39,386 nt of DNA from an uncultured Porphyromonadaceae bacterium. GTDB lineage: Bacteria > Bacteroidota > Bacteroidia > Bacteroidales > Muribaculaceae. The notes beneath the pieces are model-generated. The model made no database searches, was not told the DNA's origin, and worked only from the letters and a program-made list of their open reading frames with translations. Below are positions 7,246-15,311 of this stretch, piece after piece. The position numbers and the translations under genes were made by a program. The DNA lies in contig CABUVO010000035.1 of NCBI GenBank assembly GCA_902495075.1, forward strand, positions 1 to 39,386. The letters run 5' to 3'. Within the stretch, counting starts at the first letter, position 1. Each line of letters begins with the position of its first letter.

Positions 7246-8085
7246 ATGGAAACAATAAAACTGAGAAATGGCGTTGAAATGCCTATAATTGGCTATGGGG
7301 TCTATCAGGTTGATCCTGCTGAGTGTGAACGATGCGTGAGCGATGCTCTCAGAGTGGGTTATCGTATGATTGACACGGCTCAGGCGTATCATAACGAATA
7401 TGGGGTAGGGGCGGCTATCGCCAAAAGTGGTATTCCCCGTAAAGAACTCTTTATCGTATCGAAGGTGTGGATTTCCGACTATGGATATGAAAAGGCAAAG
7501 GCATCCATTGACGAAAGTCTGCGTAAACTGGGTACGGACTATATAGATCTGATGTTGCTTCACCAGCCATTCTGCGATCGTTACGGTGCATATCGCGCTC
7601 TTGAAGAGGCTTACAAGGATGGTAAAGTCCGAGCAATCGGTGTCAGCAATTTCTATCCCGACCATCTAATCGATCTTGCTGATAATGTTGAGATTCCACC
7701 AATGGTTAATCAAGTTGAAACACATGTGTTCGATCAGCAGATTGAAGCTCAGAAATATATGGAAGAGGTAGGTTGTCAGATTATGTCGTGGGGTCCGCTT
7801 GCCGAAGGTCGCAACAACTTTTTCTCCAATCCTGTTCTTGCAGCCATAGGACAGAAATATGGTAAATCTGTGGCTCAGGTTGCCCTGCGCTGGCTCACAC
7901 AGAGAGGTGTGATCATCATACCGAAGTCAGTGCATGTTGAGCGTATGGAGCAGAATCTTGACATTCTTGATTTTACTCTCAGTGATGAGGATATGGCGGA
8001 AATCGCCAAACTCGACACCGGCAAGAGTCTCTTCTTTGATCATCATGACCCGGAAGTTGTGAAGATGTTTATGGGTTGGCGTTAA
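7246..8085 (+). CDS. Aldo/keto reductase
   Basis: This 279-residue cytoplasmic (beta/alpha)8 barrel reduces aldehydes or ketones with NADPH. The full catalytic tetrad is visible: Asp43 and Tyr48 in IDTAQAYHNE, Lys73 in VSKVW and His106 in LMLLHQP. The C-terminal NADPH-binding segment IIIPKSVHVERMEQN is also present. It resembles the 2,5-diketo-gluconate reductase/YvgN-type group that clears methylglyoxal and other reactive carbonyls. It stands alone between two long repeats, with a ~120-base leader. The AraC and CMD cluster just downstream suggests, without proving, a shared role in electrophile handling. Confidence 0.93.
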   Translation: METIKLRNGVEMPIIGYGVYQVDPAECERCVSDALRVGYRMIDTAQAYHNEYGVGAAIAKSGIPRKELFIVSKVWISDYGYEKAKASIDESLRKLGTDYIDLMLLHQPFCDRYGAYRALEEAYKDGKVRAIGVSNFYPDHLIDLADNVEIPPMVNQVETHVFDQQIEAQKYMEEVGCQIMSWGPLAEGRNNFFSNPVLAAIGQKYGKSVAQVALRWLTQRGVIIIPKSVHVERMEQNLDILDFTLSDEDMAEIAKLDTGKSLFFDHHDPEVVKMFMGWR

Positions 8086-8128
8086 AGTATGGTGTTCCGT
8101 TTCATGTTCCAAATTAATACCAATAACT

Positions 8129-8726
8129 CCCCGTTTATCGAACTGGGTTCGATAAGGTAAAAAGTAAAAGGGAACAGGTAAAAAGAAAGAATTGGCATGA
8201 CTCTAATGTCTGCCCCGCGTAATACTTCTACAAAATTAAAACGCGAAGGCGCGAAGAATAAAAGCTTTAGATGTGATGCATAAAATATTATAATACAGCA
8301 ATTTAAACACAGAGGCACAGAGGAACAGAGCTTTAATCAATGTTTAATGCGTTATGGGCAATGTTTAATTGAAAGGCACGGAGGCATCTGGCGATGCTGA
8401 CAGAGGCACAAAGTTAGAGAACCTCCAGTCATCAGGTCATTATACATTTAACATTGCACATTAAACATTGCCGAATCAATCTCTGTGTCTCCGTCAGGTC
8501 GTTTACGACCCTCTGTGCCTGAATAGTCCAGCATGATTTTTCAGCTAAACCTCTGTTACTCTGTGTCTCTGTGTTAATATTTTCGTGACAATTTGAATCA
8601 AGTTTCGCCCTTCGCGCCGTAGCGTTTAAATAATTATGTTGACTCGGTTTGTTGAGGCGTGCCAATTCACCTTTACCCTGTTACCTATAACCTTTCACCT
8701 TATTGGGCGCAGCCCGGTAAATCGGA
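8129..8726. repeat. Long non-coding repeat, copy 2 (inverted)
   Basis: Reverse-complement counterpart of the repeat at 5671-6215, with the same CACAGAG/CTCTGTG blocks, the GTCGTTTACGAC palindrome, and the TTCGCGCC/GGCGCGAA blocks. The outer ends form terminal inverted repeats of about 30 bp: the left end CCCCGTTTATCG...ATAAGGT matches the right end, read on the minus strand, TCCGATTTACCG...ATAAGGT. The left end itself folds as TTATCGAAC/GTTCGATAA. No coding capacity is visible. Confidence 0.8.
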
Positions 8727-8807
8727 ATTTAGAATTCTGATTTGAAAATAGGGCATGAAACTGAAAACCCGAATAAATAATCAACAAAAGACTATAAAAA
8801 TCGGTTT

Positions 8808-9719
8808 TTATTTGTTAAGGACGCTATTGCGGTAGTCTTTGGGTGTCATTCCGGTTGCGTTCTTGAAGGCGCGACTGAAATATTGTGGATATTGATATCC
8901 GAGATAATATGAAATTTCGCCTATTGACTTATCAGGATTGAAGAGCATGTCTTTTGCCCGATCCATTGTTTTTTGCTGGATATAATCCAATGCTGTGCGT
9001 CCGGTTTCTTTCTTAATCAGATCTCCGAAATAGTTAGGCGACAGGCACAGCTGAGAGGCGCACCACGCCACTGTAGGAGTGCCAAGTTCTTGTGCCTTAC
9101 CGGAATTGAAATAATCATCAATCAAATCTTCAAAGCGCGTAAGAAGGTCTTTGTTTACTTTCTTTCGCGTTATGAATTGTCGGTCGTAGAAACGCAGACA
9201 ATAATTAAGAAAAAGTTCGATGGCGGAGGCGATGATAGTATTGCTGTGTTTGTCGCCTCCATAGTTTATCTCGTCATCAATTTTCTTGAAGCAATCGATG
9301 ATCGTTTCGCGTTCGCGTTCGGAGAGATGCAAAGCTTCATTGGTGGCATATGAAAAGAATGTGTAATCTTTCATATGTTTGCCCAAAGACGTGCCGTGAA
9401 GCAATTCCGGACTAAAATATAATGCCCATCCTTTTGCCTGATATGTAGAGCCATCCTGCGGATGACCGAACACTTGCCCCGGAGCGGTAAACACGAGTGT
9501 GTTTTCCTGGTAATCGTATTCCTGACGACCATAGGTCAGATAATCGGCACACATCACGTCTTTTAAAAACACGACGTACATCCCCATATTCTTACGGCAA
9601 TTTGGTATGGGCTTGGTTACTTGTGAGCCTTCAAGAATATTCACGTATGGATGACGTGTCGGAACTCCCCAATGCTCATTGTAGTCTTTTACTGTCGGAA
9701 TGCTGATTATCTTGTCCAT
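8808..9719 (-). CDS. AraC family transcription regulator
   Basis: A 303-residue regulator with an N-terminal cupin-like sensor domain (to about residue 180) and a C-terminal AraC DNA-binding domain of two helix-turn-helix units. The signature SPNYFGDLIKKETGRTALDYI and the second unit IGEISYYLGYQYPQYFSRAFKNATGMTPKDYR are complete. The frame extends eight codons upstream to a TTG, but the -7 box at 9741-9748 overlaps that region, so ATG 9719 is chosen. It is divergent from the enzyme cluster starting at 9893 and is the obvious candidate to control it and the aldo/keto reductase. It is a close paralogue of the regulator at 20431. Confidence 0.93.
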   Translation of the reverse strand: MDKIISIPTVKDYNEHWGVPTRHPYVNILEGSQVTKPIPNCRKNMGMYVVFLKDVMCADYLTYGRQEYDYQENTLVFTAPGQVFGHPQDGSTYQAKGWALYFSPELLHGTSLGKHMKDYTFFSYATNEALHLSERERETIIDCFKKIDDEINYGGDKHSNTIIASAIELFLNYCLRFYDRQFITRKKVNKDLLTRFEDLIDDYFNSGKAQELGTPTVAWCASQLCLSPNYFGDLIKKETGRTALDYIQQKTMDRAKDMLFNPDKSIGEISYYLGYQYPQYFSRAFKNATGMTPKDYRNSVLNK

Positions 9720-9740
9720 AAATACTGTGATTGATGAGTG

Positions 9741-9748
9741 CAAATTTA
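9741..9748 (-). promoter_or_regulatory. Promoter -7 box of the AraC gene
   Basis: CAAATTTA on the plus strand, TAAATTTG on the minus strand; leader about 15 bases. Confidence 0.6.
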
Positions 9749-9835
9749 ATCATAAATGTCAAAAATGCAAGGGGGAGCGGTAAAAGTTATAATTCAATCC
9801 GTAAAGATGATAATTAGTCAATAAAATGGTATATG

Positions 9836-9843
9836 TAATTTTG
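9836..9843 (+). promoter_or_regulatory. Promoter -7 box of the CMD/flavodoxin cluster
   Basis: TAATTTTG at 9836-9843, about 50 bases before the ATG at 9893. It faces away from the AraC promoter across about 90 bp, which leaves room for regulator sites serving both. Confidence 0.6.
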
Positions 9844-9892
9844 CAACTGAAAGAATCTTATACATTATGCAGGATTTTTTTAATTGCTAATT

Positions 9893-10351
9893 ATGATAAC
9901 TATCGACGAATTCAATAAAATGACAGGACATGAGACATTGCATCCCCTTGTGGGCATTGCGGATCTGGCAGAAGATAAACTCGACGCCGATGTCTGCACA
10001 CCCTGCAATTTCTATGCGTTGCTTTGCAATGGAGAACACCTATGGCTTGTCATTCCCGGAGATGTGTTCATGATTCCTTCATTCAGAAATAAAACGGAAT
10101 CCGGTTACACGGGAGTCCTGTTTCATCCCGACCTTTTATGCGACACTCCGTTGGAGCATGAAATTGTGAATTATTCGCATAAATGCAGTTGTCATAAAAA
10201 ACTTTGTGACAATGAAAAAAAGATAATACGTGGATGTTTAGACCTGATAGCTCATGAGCTTGAACACTCAATCGATAGATATACGAGTGCCATCATCGTG
10301 TCGCAGATAGGGTTGCTCCTGAACCACTGCACACGTATCTGCAATCAGTGA
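9893..10351 (+). CDS. Stand-alone AraC-type sensor domain, no DNA-binding half
   Basis: This 152-residue protein aligns by eye with the N-terminal sensor half of the two AraC regulators in this window. TIDEFNKMTGHETLHPLVGI matches TITEYNDLLGVETLHPLVSV of the one at 20431, FHPDLLCDTPLEHEIVNYS matches FDPELIRGTSLGRHMNEYS, and the final LLLNHCTRICNQ matches LLLDYCLRFYERQ. It stops just where those proteins continue into the helix-turn-helix domain, and about twenty residues are missing from the cupin core. The start is ATG 9893; the frame reaches back to a TTG at 9884. It may be a truncated relic or a working ligand-binding or dimerisation partner of the divergent AraC protein. Confidence 0.75.
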   Translation: MITIDEFNKMTGHETLHPLVGIADLAEDKLDADVCTPCNFYALLCNGEHLWLVIPGDVFMIPSFRNKTESGYTGVLFHPDLLCDTPLEHEIVNYSHKCSCHKKLCDNEKKIIRGCLDLIAHELEHSIDRYTSAIIVSQIGLLLNHCTRICNQ

Positions 10352-10386
10352 TCAGCGTAAAACAGCTTTATAATAACTGCAATTAT

Positions 10387-11046
10387 ATGAAAGAACGCTT
10401 TGGAATATTGATCGTGCTTATCTCGGTTTCGATTTCCGGGAATATTTTCGCACAGCGCACTACTACATTGTCACCCAGACAGAAGGCGATAGTGGAAATT
10501 GCATCTTTGACAGCAAAAACAGACCTTCCGATGCTGCGTGAAACGCTTGACCGGACACTTGACAGCATAATGACTCTAAATGAAGTTAAGGAGGTGATTG
10601 TGCATACGTATGCGTATTGCGGTTTTCCGAAGGCATTGCGCGGACTTCAGACTTTGGTCGGAGTAATTGATAAGCGTGAGGAGACAGGAAAACCTGTAAT
10701 TCGCGGAAAGGGAGCCACTCCGGTCAATGACGGCAGGAGCAAATATGAAAGAGGTCGTCAGATACTCGCTGAGATATCCGGTGTGCCCGCCGATGCTCCC
10801 AAACCTGCTTATGCTCAACTTTCACCGGAAGTTGAAGTGTTTCTGAAGGAACATCTTTTTTGTGATTTGTTTGAGCGAGATGTGCTTACTTATGCCGAAC
10901 GGGAACTTGCCACAGTGGCTGTTATAGCAGCACTGGGTGAAGGAGTTGAGCCGATGCTCGCTTCCCATTCCAAGATAGCGATGCGTCTTGGTGCCACTCC
11001 GGAGCAGATTGAGGAAATCATTTGTTTATCGAGTCAGGCTCGATAA
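10387..11046 (+). CDS. Exported carboxymuconolactone decarboxylase-family protein
   Basis: A 219-residue protein with a signal peptide (MKERFGILIVLISVSISGNI, cut after FAQ) and two CMD/AhpD-like alpha-helical repeats. The first contains EVIVHTYAYCGFPKALRGL and the second ELATVAVIAALGEGVEPMLASHSKIAM. CMD proteins either decarboxylate gamma-carboxymuconolactone or act as thiol redox proteins; the CxxC of AhpD is absent, so a peroxidase role is unlikely. The ATG at 10387 follows the orphan sensor gene by 35 bp and puts the signal peptide at the very start, so it is preferred over the longer frame from 10348. It should act in the periplasm. Confidence 0.85.
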   Translation: MKERFGILIVLISVSISGNIFAQRTTTLSPRQKAIVEIASLTAKTDLPMLRETLDRTLDSIMTLNEVKEVIVHTYAYCGFPKALRGLQTLVGVIDKREETGKPVIRGKGATPVNDGRSKYERGRQILAEISGVPADAPKPAYAQLSPEVEVFLKEHLFCDLFERDVLTYAERELATVAVIAALGEGVEPMLASHSKIAMRLGATPEQIEEIICLSSQAR

Positions 11047-11082
11047 GGTTATATTTTTAAATAGCTTCTAAATTTATATGAT

Positions 11083-11862
11083 ATGAAAAAGTTTTTATTC
11101 ACATTTATTTTGCCTGTACTGGTAAATGTAGGTTGTTCGGCGGATGAGCCGTCGGCAGCAAATATAAATGCCGATAATTCTATCGACGGCAATACCAAAA
11201 CTTTAATTGCCTATTTTTCTGCCGAGGGGCATACCAAGGCTGTGGCAGAGGCAATACAGAAGGAGACCGGTGCGGATATATTCTTTATAGAACCGATGGA
11301 TGCTTACGCCGCAAATCCATATGATGACTCAGACCGTATCCAGAACGAGGCGTATAACAATCTGCGTCCCGAAGTGAAGACGTATCTCTCCGAACAACAA
11401 ATGGCTAAATATGATACGATATTTGTGGGCACTCCAATATGGTGGCATCAGCCCGCAATGGTTGTATGCACATTCCTTGAACATTATGATCTTAGTAATA
11501 AGGTAATAATTCCATTCGTTACATTCGGTGCGAGATCGTATCTTAATGAGACTATGCAACGTCTCTATAAATCGACCCCCGATTCGAAGCATATTCCCGC
11601 TACTTTGCCGGAGGATCTGGATCCCGACAACATACGTCAGCCTCAGAATGATGACGATAGTATTGATGTACCTACGGTCGGGTCTGTAAAACAATGGCTT
11701 GAGCGAATAGGTTATGGCACAGGAAATTCAGGAGTCTCTAATATAGCATATGTTTCTGGTGCCGATAAGACGGGAATATACTCTATGGCAGGATTGCGAC
11801 TTGATGCAATTCCGGAGAAAGGAGTCTACATCATGGACGGCAGGAAATATATTGCACAATAA
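11083..11862 (+). CDS. Flavodoxin-domain lipoprotein with C-terminal tail motif
   Basis: A 259-residue lipoprotein: signal peptide ending VNVGC (Cys18), a flavodoxin domain from about 38 to 205, and a short tail. The FMN phosphate loop is SAEGHT (46-51); GTPIWWHQPAMVVCTFLEHY and FVTFGARS are the flavin-flanking loops of the flavodoxin_4 group found in Bacteroidota. The tail YSMAGLRLDAIPEKGVYIMDGRKYI resembles the C-terminal sorting-type ends seen on many exported Bacteroidales proteins. A lipid-anchored flavodoxin outside the cytoplasm is unusual, because FMN must then be bound there or exported. It lies 36 bp after the CMD gene, in the same direction. Confidence 0.88.
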   Translation: MKKFLFTFILPVLVNVGCSADEPSAANINADNSIDGNTKTLIAYFSAEGHTKAVAEAIQKETGADIFFIEPMDAYAANPYDDSDRIQNEAYNNLRPEVKTYLSEQQMAKYDTIFVGTPIWWHQPAMVVCTFLEHYDLSNKVIIPFVTFGARSYLNETMQRLYKSTPDSKHIPATLPEDLDPDNIRQPQNDDDSIDVPTVGSVKQWLERIGYGTGNSGVSNIAYVSGADKTGIYSMAGLRLDAIPEKGVYIMDGRKYIAQ

Positions 11863-11872
11863 ATAATAAAAT

Positions 11873-12946
11873 ATGAAAAAGACAAAATCAATTTTAGCAA
11901 TTCTTATGGTAATGGCAGCAACAGCAAACTCTTATTCACAAGAAATATTCGATTATATGAAGAATCCCTATGGTCTTGTTTACAGAAACGCAATTACGGA
12001 GAACCGTAAAGGGGAAGTCCATATTCATCCTGTGCATTATACCCTTAATGGTAACGAGATAGCAGCGAATGTATATACACCGGCAGATTACGATCCTTCA
12101 AAGAAATATGCAGCCGTCGTAGTGTCTCATCCCAACGGAGGAGTAAAGGAGCAAACCGCCGGTTTGTATGCGCAGCGTCTTGCCGGTCTGGGATATGTGG
12201 CAATTGCAGCTGATGCATCATATCAGGGCGCAAGCGGTGGCGAACCACGTAATCTTGATATTCCTCAGAATCGTATCAATGACGTGCGAGGCATGGTTGA
12301 TTACATATCTCATTATCCGGGGGTGGATGCTTCGCGTATCGGAGCGCTTGGAATATGTGGAGGCGGTGGTTACACTTTTGCCGCCGTTCAGTCGGATAAG
12401 AGAATAAAAGCCGCAGCCACGCTCAGCCTTTTCAATACAGGCAGAGTTCGTCGACTGGGATATCTGGATTCTCAGATGACGACCGTTCAGAAGAGATTGA
12501 AGCGTGCATCGGAGGCGCGTGAAAAATTTGTGCTTACAGGCGAGACTATGTACGAGGGTCACACTCGCACACAGACACGCCAGGAGATTGAGGAAGCCAT
12601 GAGTCATCTGCAACCCGGAACGCTTTATCATGACGGATTGGAGTATTACGGTATCACGCACGCTCATCCCAATTCCGTTAGCCGTTATACAACTGCAAGC
12701 CTTATGGATCTTATGACATGGGATGCCACCGCACATGCAGATCTTATCGACTGCCCGCTGCTCATAATGTCCGGAAGTAAATCGGATTCTGATTATATGA
12801 GTAGGGAGGCATACATCAAGGCAGGAACAAAAGATAAGGAATACTATCAGATTAACGGTGCTTCACACATTCAGACGTATTATGTGCCTGAATACGTAGA
12901 TGATGCAGTAAGAAAGCTAAATGAATTCTTTGGCAGTAAACTTTAG
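11873..12946 (+). CDS. Exported dienelactone hydrolase-like alpha/beta hydrolase
   Basis: This 357-residue protein has a signal peptide (cut after SYSQ) and an alpha/beta-hydrolase fold. The nucleophile elbow is GICGGGG, placing a cysteine (Cys162) where most hydrolases have serine, as in dienelactone hydrolases. The Asp is probably in GSKSDSD and the His in NGASHIQ near the end, completing the triad. VSHPNGGVKEQTAGLYAQRL and AADASYQGASGG are the oxyanion-side loops. Likely substrates are lactones or small esters; the natural one is unknown. It starts 10 bp after the flavodoxin gene, so the two are co-transcribed. Confidence 0.87.
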   Translation: MKKTKSILAILMVMAATANSYSQEIFDYMKNPYGLVYRNAITENRKGEVHIHPVHYTLNGNEIAANVYTPADYDPSKKYAAVVVSHPNGGVKEQTAGLYAQRLAGLGYVAIAADASYQGASGGEPRNLDIPQNRINDVRGMVDYISHYPGVDASRIGALGICGGGGYTFAAVQSDKRIKAAATLSLFNTGRVRRLGYLDSQMTTVQKRLKRASEAREKFVLTGETMYEGHTRTQTRQEIEEAMSHLQPGTLYHDGLEYYGITHAHPNSVSRYTTASLMDLMTWDATAHADLIDCPLLIMSGSKSDSDYMSREAYIKAGTKDKEYYQINGASHIQTYYVPEYVDDAVRKLNEFFGSKL

Positions 12947-13041
12947 ACAGCATCCAAGACTTTTGATTTTAAGGGTTTTATTCCAAAGAAATTGGTAGAT
13001 TAATCTGTGAATCTGTTATGTGACAAATCATAAAGATATAT

Positions 13042-13062
13042 TAATTTTGCAATATAATTTTG
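13042..13062 (+). promoter_or_regulatory. Tandem promoter boxes of the CMD-cupin gene
   Basis: TAATTTTG occurs twice, at 13042-13049 and 13055-13062, 13 bp apart. The first gives a leader of about 16 bases; the second would start nearly at the ATG (13071). The CMD-cupin gene therefore has its own transcription in addition to any readthrough. Confidence 0.6.
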
Positions 13063-13070
13063 AAGAAGTT

Positions 13071-13886
13071 ATGAACAGGATAATAGTAACAGCATTATTA
13101 AGTATATTAACTCTTAATGTTATGGCACAACAGAAAATAGTGCAGACCGCCGGACGCGATGCTCTCGGTGATTTTGCTCCAGAATTCGCACATCTCAACG
13201 ATGACATCCTTTTTGGAGAAGTGTGGAGTCGCAACGATCTGCTTTCTTTGAGAGACAGAAGTCTTGTGACAATTACTTCTCTTATCAGTCAGGGAATCAC
13301 CGACAGCTCCTTGACCTATCATCTTCAAGAGGCAAAGAAAAACGGAATAACCCGCACTGAAGCCGCCGAGATAATCACCCATATTGCATTTTATGCAGGG
13401 TGGCCTAAGGCTTGGGCTGCGTTCCGTCTTGCAAAGGATGTTTGGAATGAAGATATAAAAGGTGAAGATGCCAAGGCAGCTTTCCAGCGTGAGATGATTT
13501 TCCCGATTGGCGAACCGAATACCGCGTATGCAAAATATTTCATCGGTAACAGCTATCTCGCTCCTATTTCAAAAGAGCAGATACCTTTTGCGAATGTGAC
13601 CTTTGAACCGGGATGCCGCAATAACTGGCACATCCACAAGGCAGAGAAGGGCGGCGGTCAGATGCTTGTCGGCGTTGCCGGTCGGGGATGGTATCAGGAA
13701 GAGGGGAAACCTGCGGTTGAGATACTTCCCGGCACTGTGATCAACATTCCCGCCAATGTGAAGCACTGGCATGGTGCTGCCAAAGATTCCTGGTTCGCCC
13801 ATCTGGCATTTTCCGTGCCCGGCGACAAGACAGAAAACATCTGGCTTGAACCCGTAACCGACGATGAATACAACAAACTCAAGTAA
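13071..13886 (+). CDS. Exported CMD-cupin fusion protein
   Basis: A 271-residue protein with a signal peptide (cut after VMAQ), a CMD domain (about 30-130; SLRDRSLVTITSLISQG and ITHIAFYAGWPKAWAA), and a cupin domain (about 160-265). The cupin keeps its metal ligands: His187 and His189 in NNWHIHKAE, and the second-motif histidines in PANVKHWHGAA. The combination is a known family (CMD plus cupin_2), usually cytoplasmic; here it is exported. ATG 13071 is chosen over the longer frame from 13020 because it starts the signal peptide and follows the promoter pair. It joins the upstream cluster of exported CMD, flavodoxin and hydrolase. Confidence 0.88.
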   Translation: MNRIIVTALLSILTLNVMAQQKIVQTAGRDALGDFAPEFAHLNDDILFGEVWSRNDLLSLRDRSLVTITSLISQGITDSSLTYHLQEAKKNGITRTEAAEIITHIAFYAGWPKAWAAFRLAKDVWNEDIKGEDAKAAFQREMIFPIGEPNTAYAKYFIGNSYLAPISKEQIPFANVTFEPGCRNNWHIHKAEKGGGQMLVGVAGRGWYQEEGKPAVEILPGTVINIPANVKHWHGAAKDSWFAHLAFSVPGDKTENIWLEPVTDDEYNKLK

Positions 13887-14017
13887 TGAACAATTTTAAG
13901 GGGTGTTACAAGATTGAAACGCCATCGTCATTCACGAAGGCTCTGAAACGTTGTATCAAAAGGGGACTAAAGTACGAACCTTTATATGGAGACAAGACCT
14001 ATATAGAGGCAAGATGA
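13886..14017 (+). CDS. Possible 43-residue protein coupled to the CMD-cupin gene
   Basis: An ATG overlaps the CMD-cupin stop (TAATG) and opens 43 codons, from MNNFKGCYKIETPSSFTKAL to DKTYIEAR. The product is basic (many Lys/Arg) with no signal peptide or membrane segment. The TAATG overlap and the hairpin shortly after its stop support a translated small gene at the end of the operon. No family is recognised, and a chance frame is possible. Confidence 0.4.
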   Translation: MNNFKGCYKIETPSSFTKALKRCIKRGLKYEPLYGDKTYIEAR

Positions 14018-14035
14018 AACAGAACTTGTTTTGAT

Positions 14036-14072
14036 CAAGGATAGCCGTCCGGATTTGGGGCGGCTATCCTTG
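14036..14072. terminator. Strong hairpin ending the CMD cluster
   Basis: CAAGGATAGCCG and CGGCTATCCTTG form a perfect 12-bp stem around a 13-base loop, just after the small frame ending at 14017. There is no T-run on either side, so it may stabilise the 3' end rather than act as a classic intrinsic terminator. Confidence 0.55.
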
Positions 14073-14260
14073 CGATGGTTCCCATCGGTCGGGATGCTGG
14101 TTTTTCAAAATAGAAGACAGTAGAACAGTAGCAACAGTAGAAATAATAGAATCTTGAGAAAACTCCTGTTTCTCCAGTACTCCTGTCGGAAAATATCTAA
14201 AGTATAACTGCGTTAATAATATATGTTAATAATATATATTCATAATCAATTACTTTAGAT
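14073..14260. other. asnA upstream region with short repeats
   Basis: Holds AGTAG/ACAGTAG word repeats (14117-14145), partly mirrored by CTCCAGTACTCCTGTC, and a tandem 13-bp repeat GTTAATAATATAT at 14212-14224 and 14225-14237. No exact TAnnTTTG box is present; TACTTTAG at 14251 is the nearest match, two bases before the ATG. Confidence 0.4.
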
Positions 14261-15295
14261 ATGTCCCTGATTATCCCCAAGAAATATAAACAGAAGCTCA
14301 CTCCTGAGACTACAGAGGTTGCAATCAAGAAAATTAAGGAGTTTTTCCAGTTGTCATTATCGGAGGCGCTGAATCTCCGACGGGTAACTGCTCCGCTCTT
14401 TGTACTTTCCGGTACAGGACTGAACGATGACCTGAACGGTGTGGAGAGAGCTGTGAATTTCCCTATCAAGGCGCTTGGTGACAAGCGTGCAGAGGTGGTG
14501 CATTCTCTTGCCAAGTGGAAACGAGTGAAACTTCACGCTTATGATATTGCGCCTCATTATGGTCTTTATACGGATATGAACGCTATTCGAGCGGATGAAG
14601 ACCTGGATAACTTGCATTCCCTCTATGTTGATCAGTGGGATTGGGAACAGACCATTCTCCCTTCCGACAGGAATCTCGCTTATCTGAAAGCAACGGTTGA
14701 GAAAATATACTGCGCTTTGAGAAGGACAGAGAGAATGGTGTATGAGAATTTTCCTCATATCACACCGCGGCTGCCTGAGCATATCACATTCATCCACTCT
14801 GAAGAACTACTTAGAGAATATCCTGATTTGCCTCGAGATGAGCGCGAGAGTTTGGCGGCGAAAAAGTATGGTGCGATCTTCCTTATCGGAATTGGTGGGC
14901 AATTGTCGAACGGAGAACCGCATGATGGTCGCGCTCCCGATTATGATGATTGGAGCACGAAGAATGAAGATGGCTATTATGGTCTGAACGGGGATATTAT
15001 TCTTTGGGATTCTGTGCTTGAGAGAAGTATCGAGATATCCTCGATGGGTATACGTGTTGATGCAGATGCGTTGAGAAGGCAGCTAAAAAGCCGCGGATGC
15101 GAGGATCGAGCGCAGCTTGCGTTCCATAAGAAACTGCTTTCCGGCGAGCTCCCCAGTTCGATTGGTGGAGGAATAGGGCAAAGCCGTCTTTGCATGTTTA
15201 TGCTTCAGAAAGCGCATATCGGTGAAGTGCAGGCATCCATATGGCCCGAAGAGCAGATCCTGGCATGTCACGATGCAGGTATAGAACTTCTATAA
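14261..15295 (+). CDS. asnA: Aspartate--ammonia ligase (asparagine synthetase A)
   Basis: A 344-residue cytoplasmic enzyme making asparagine from aspartate, ammonia and ATP. It has the class II aminoacyl-tRNA-synthetase-like fold, with family markers LNLRRVTAPLFVLSGTGLND, FPIKALGDKRAEVVHSLAKW, MNAIRADEDLDNLHSLYVDQ and the C-terminal ATP-site motif GGGIGQSRLCMFML (motif 3, with its Arg). Length is close to the E. coli enzyme (330 residues). The start ATG has no shorter rival with an intact N-terminus. The following exonuclease gene begins 16 bp later in the same direction, so the two probably share a message, though their functions are unrelated. Confidence 0.97.
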   Translation: MSLIIPKKYKQKLTPETTEVAIKKIKEFFQLSLSEALNLRRVTAPLFVLSGTGLNDDLNGVERAVNFPIKALGDKRAEVVHSLAKWKRVKLHAYDIAPHYGLYTDMNAIRADEDLDNLHSLYVDQWDWEQTILPSDRNLAYLKATVEKIYCALRRTERMVYENFPHITPRLPEHITFIHSEELLREYPDLPRDERESLAAKKYGAIFLIGIGGQLSNGEPHDGRAPDYDDWSTKNEDGYYGLNGDIILWDSVLERSIEISSMGIRVDADALRRQLKSRGCEDRAQLAFHKKLLSGELPSSIGGGIGQSRLCMFMLQKAHIGEVQASIWPEEQILACHDAGIELL

Positions 15296-15311
15296 TAATT
15301 AGTTGAATATA

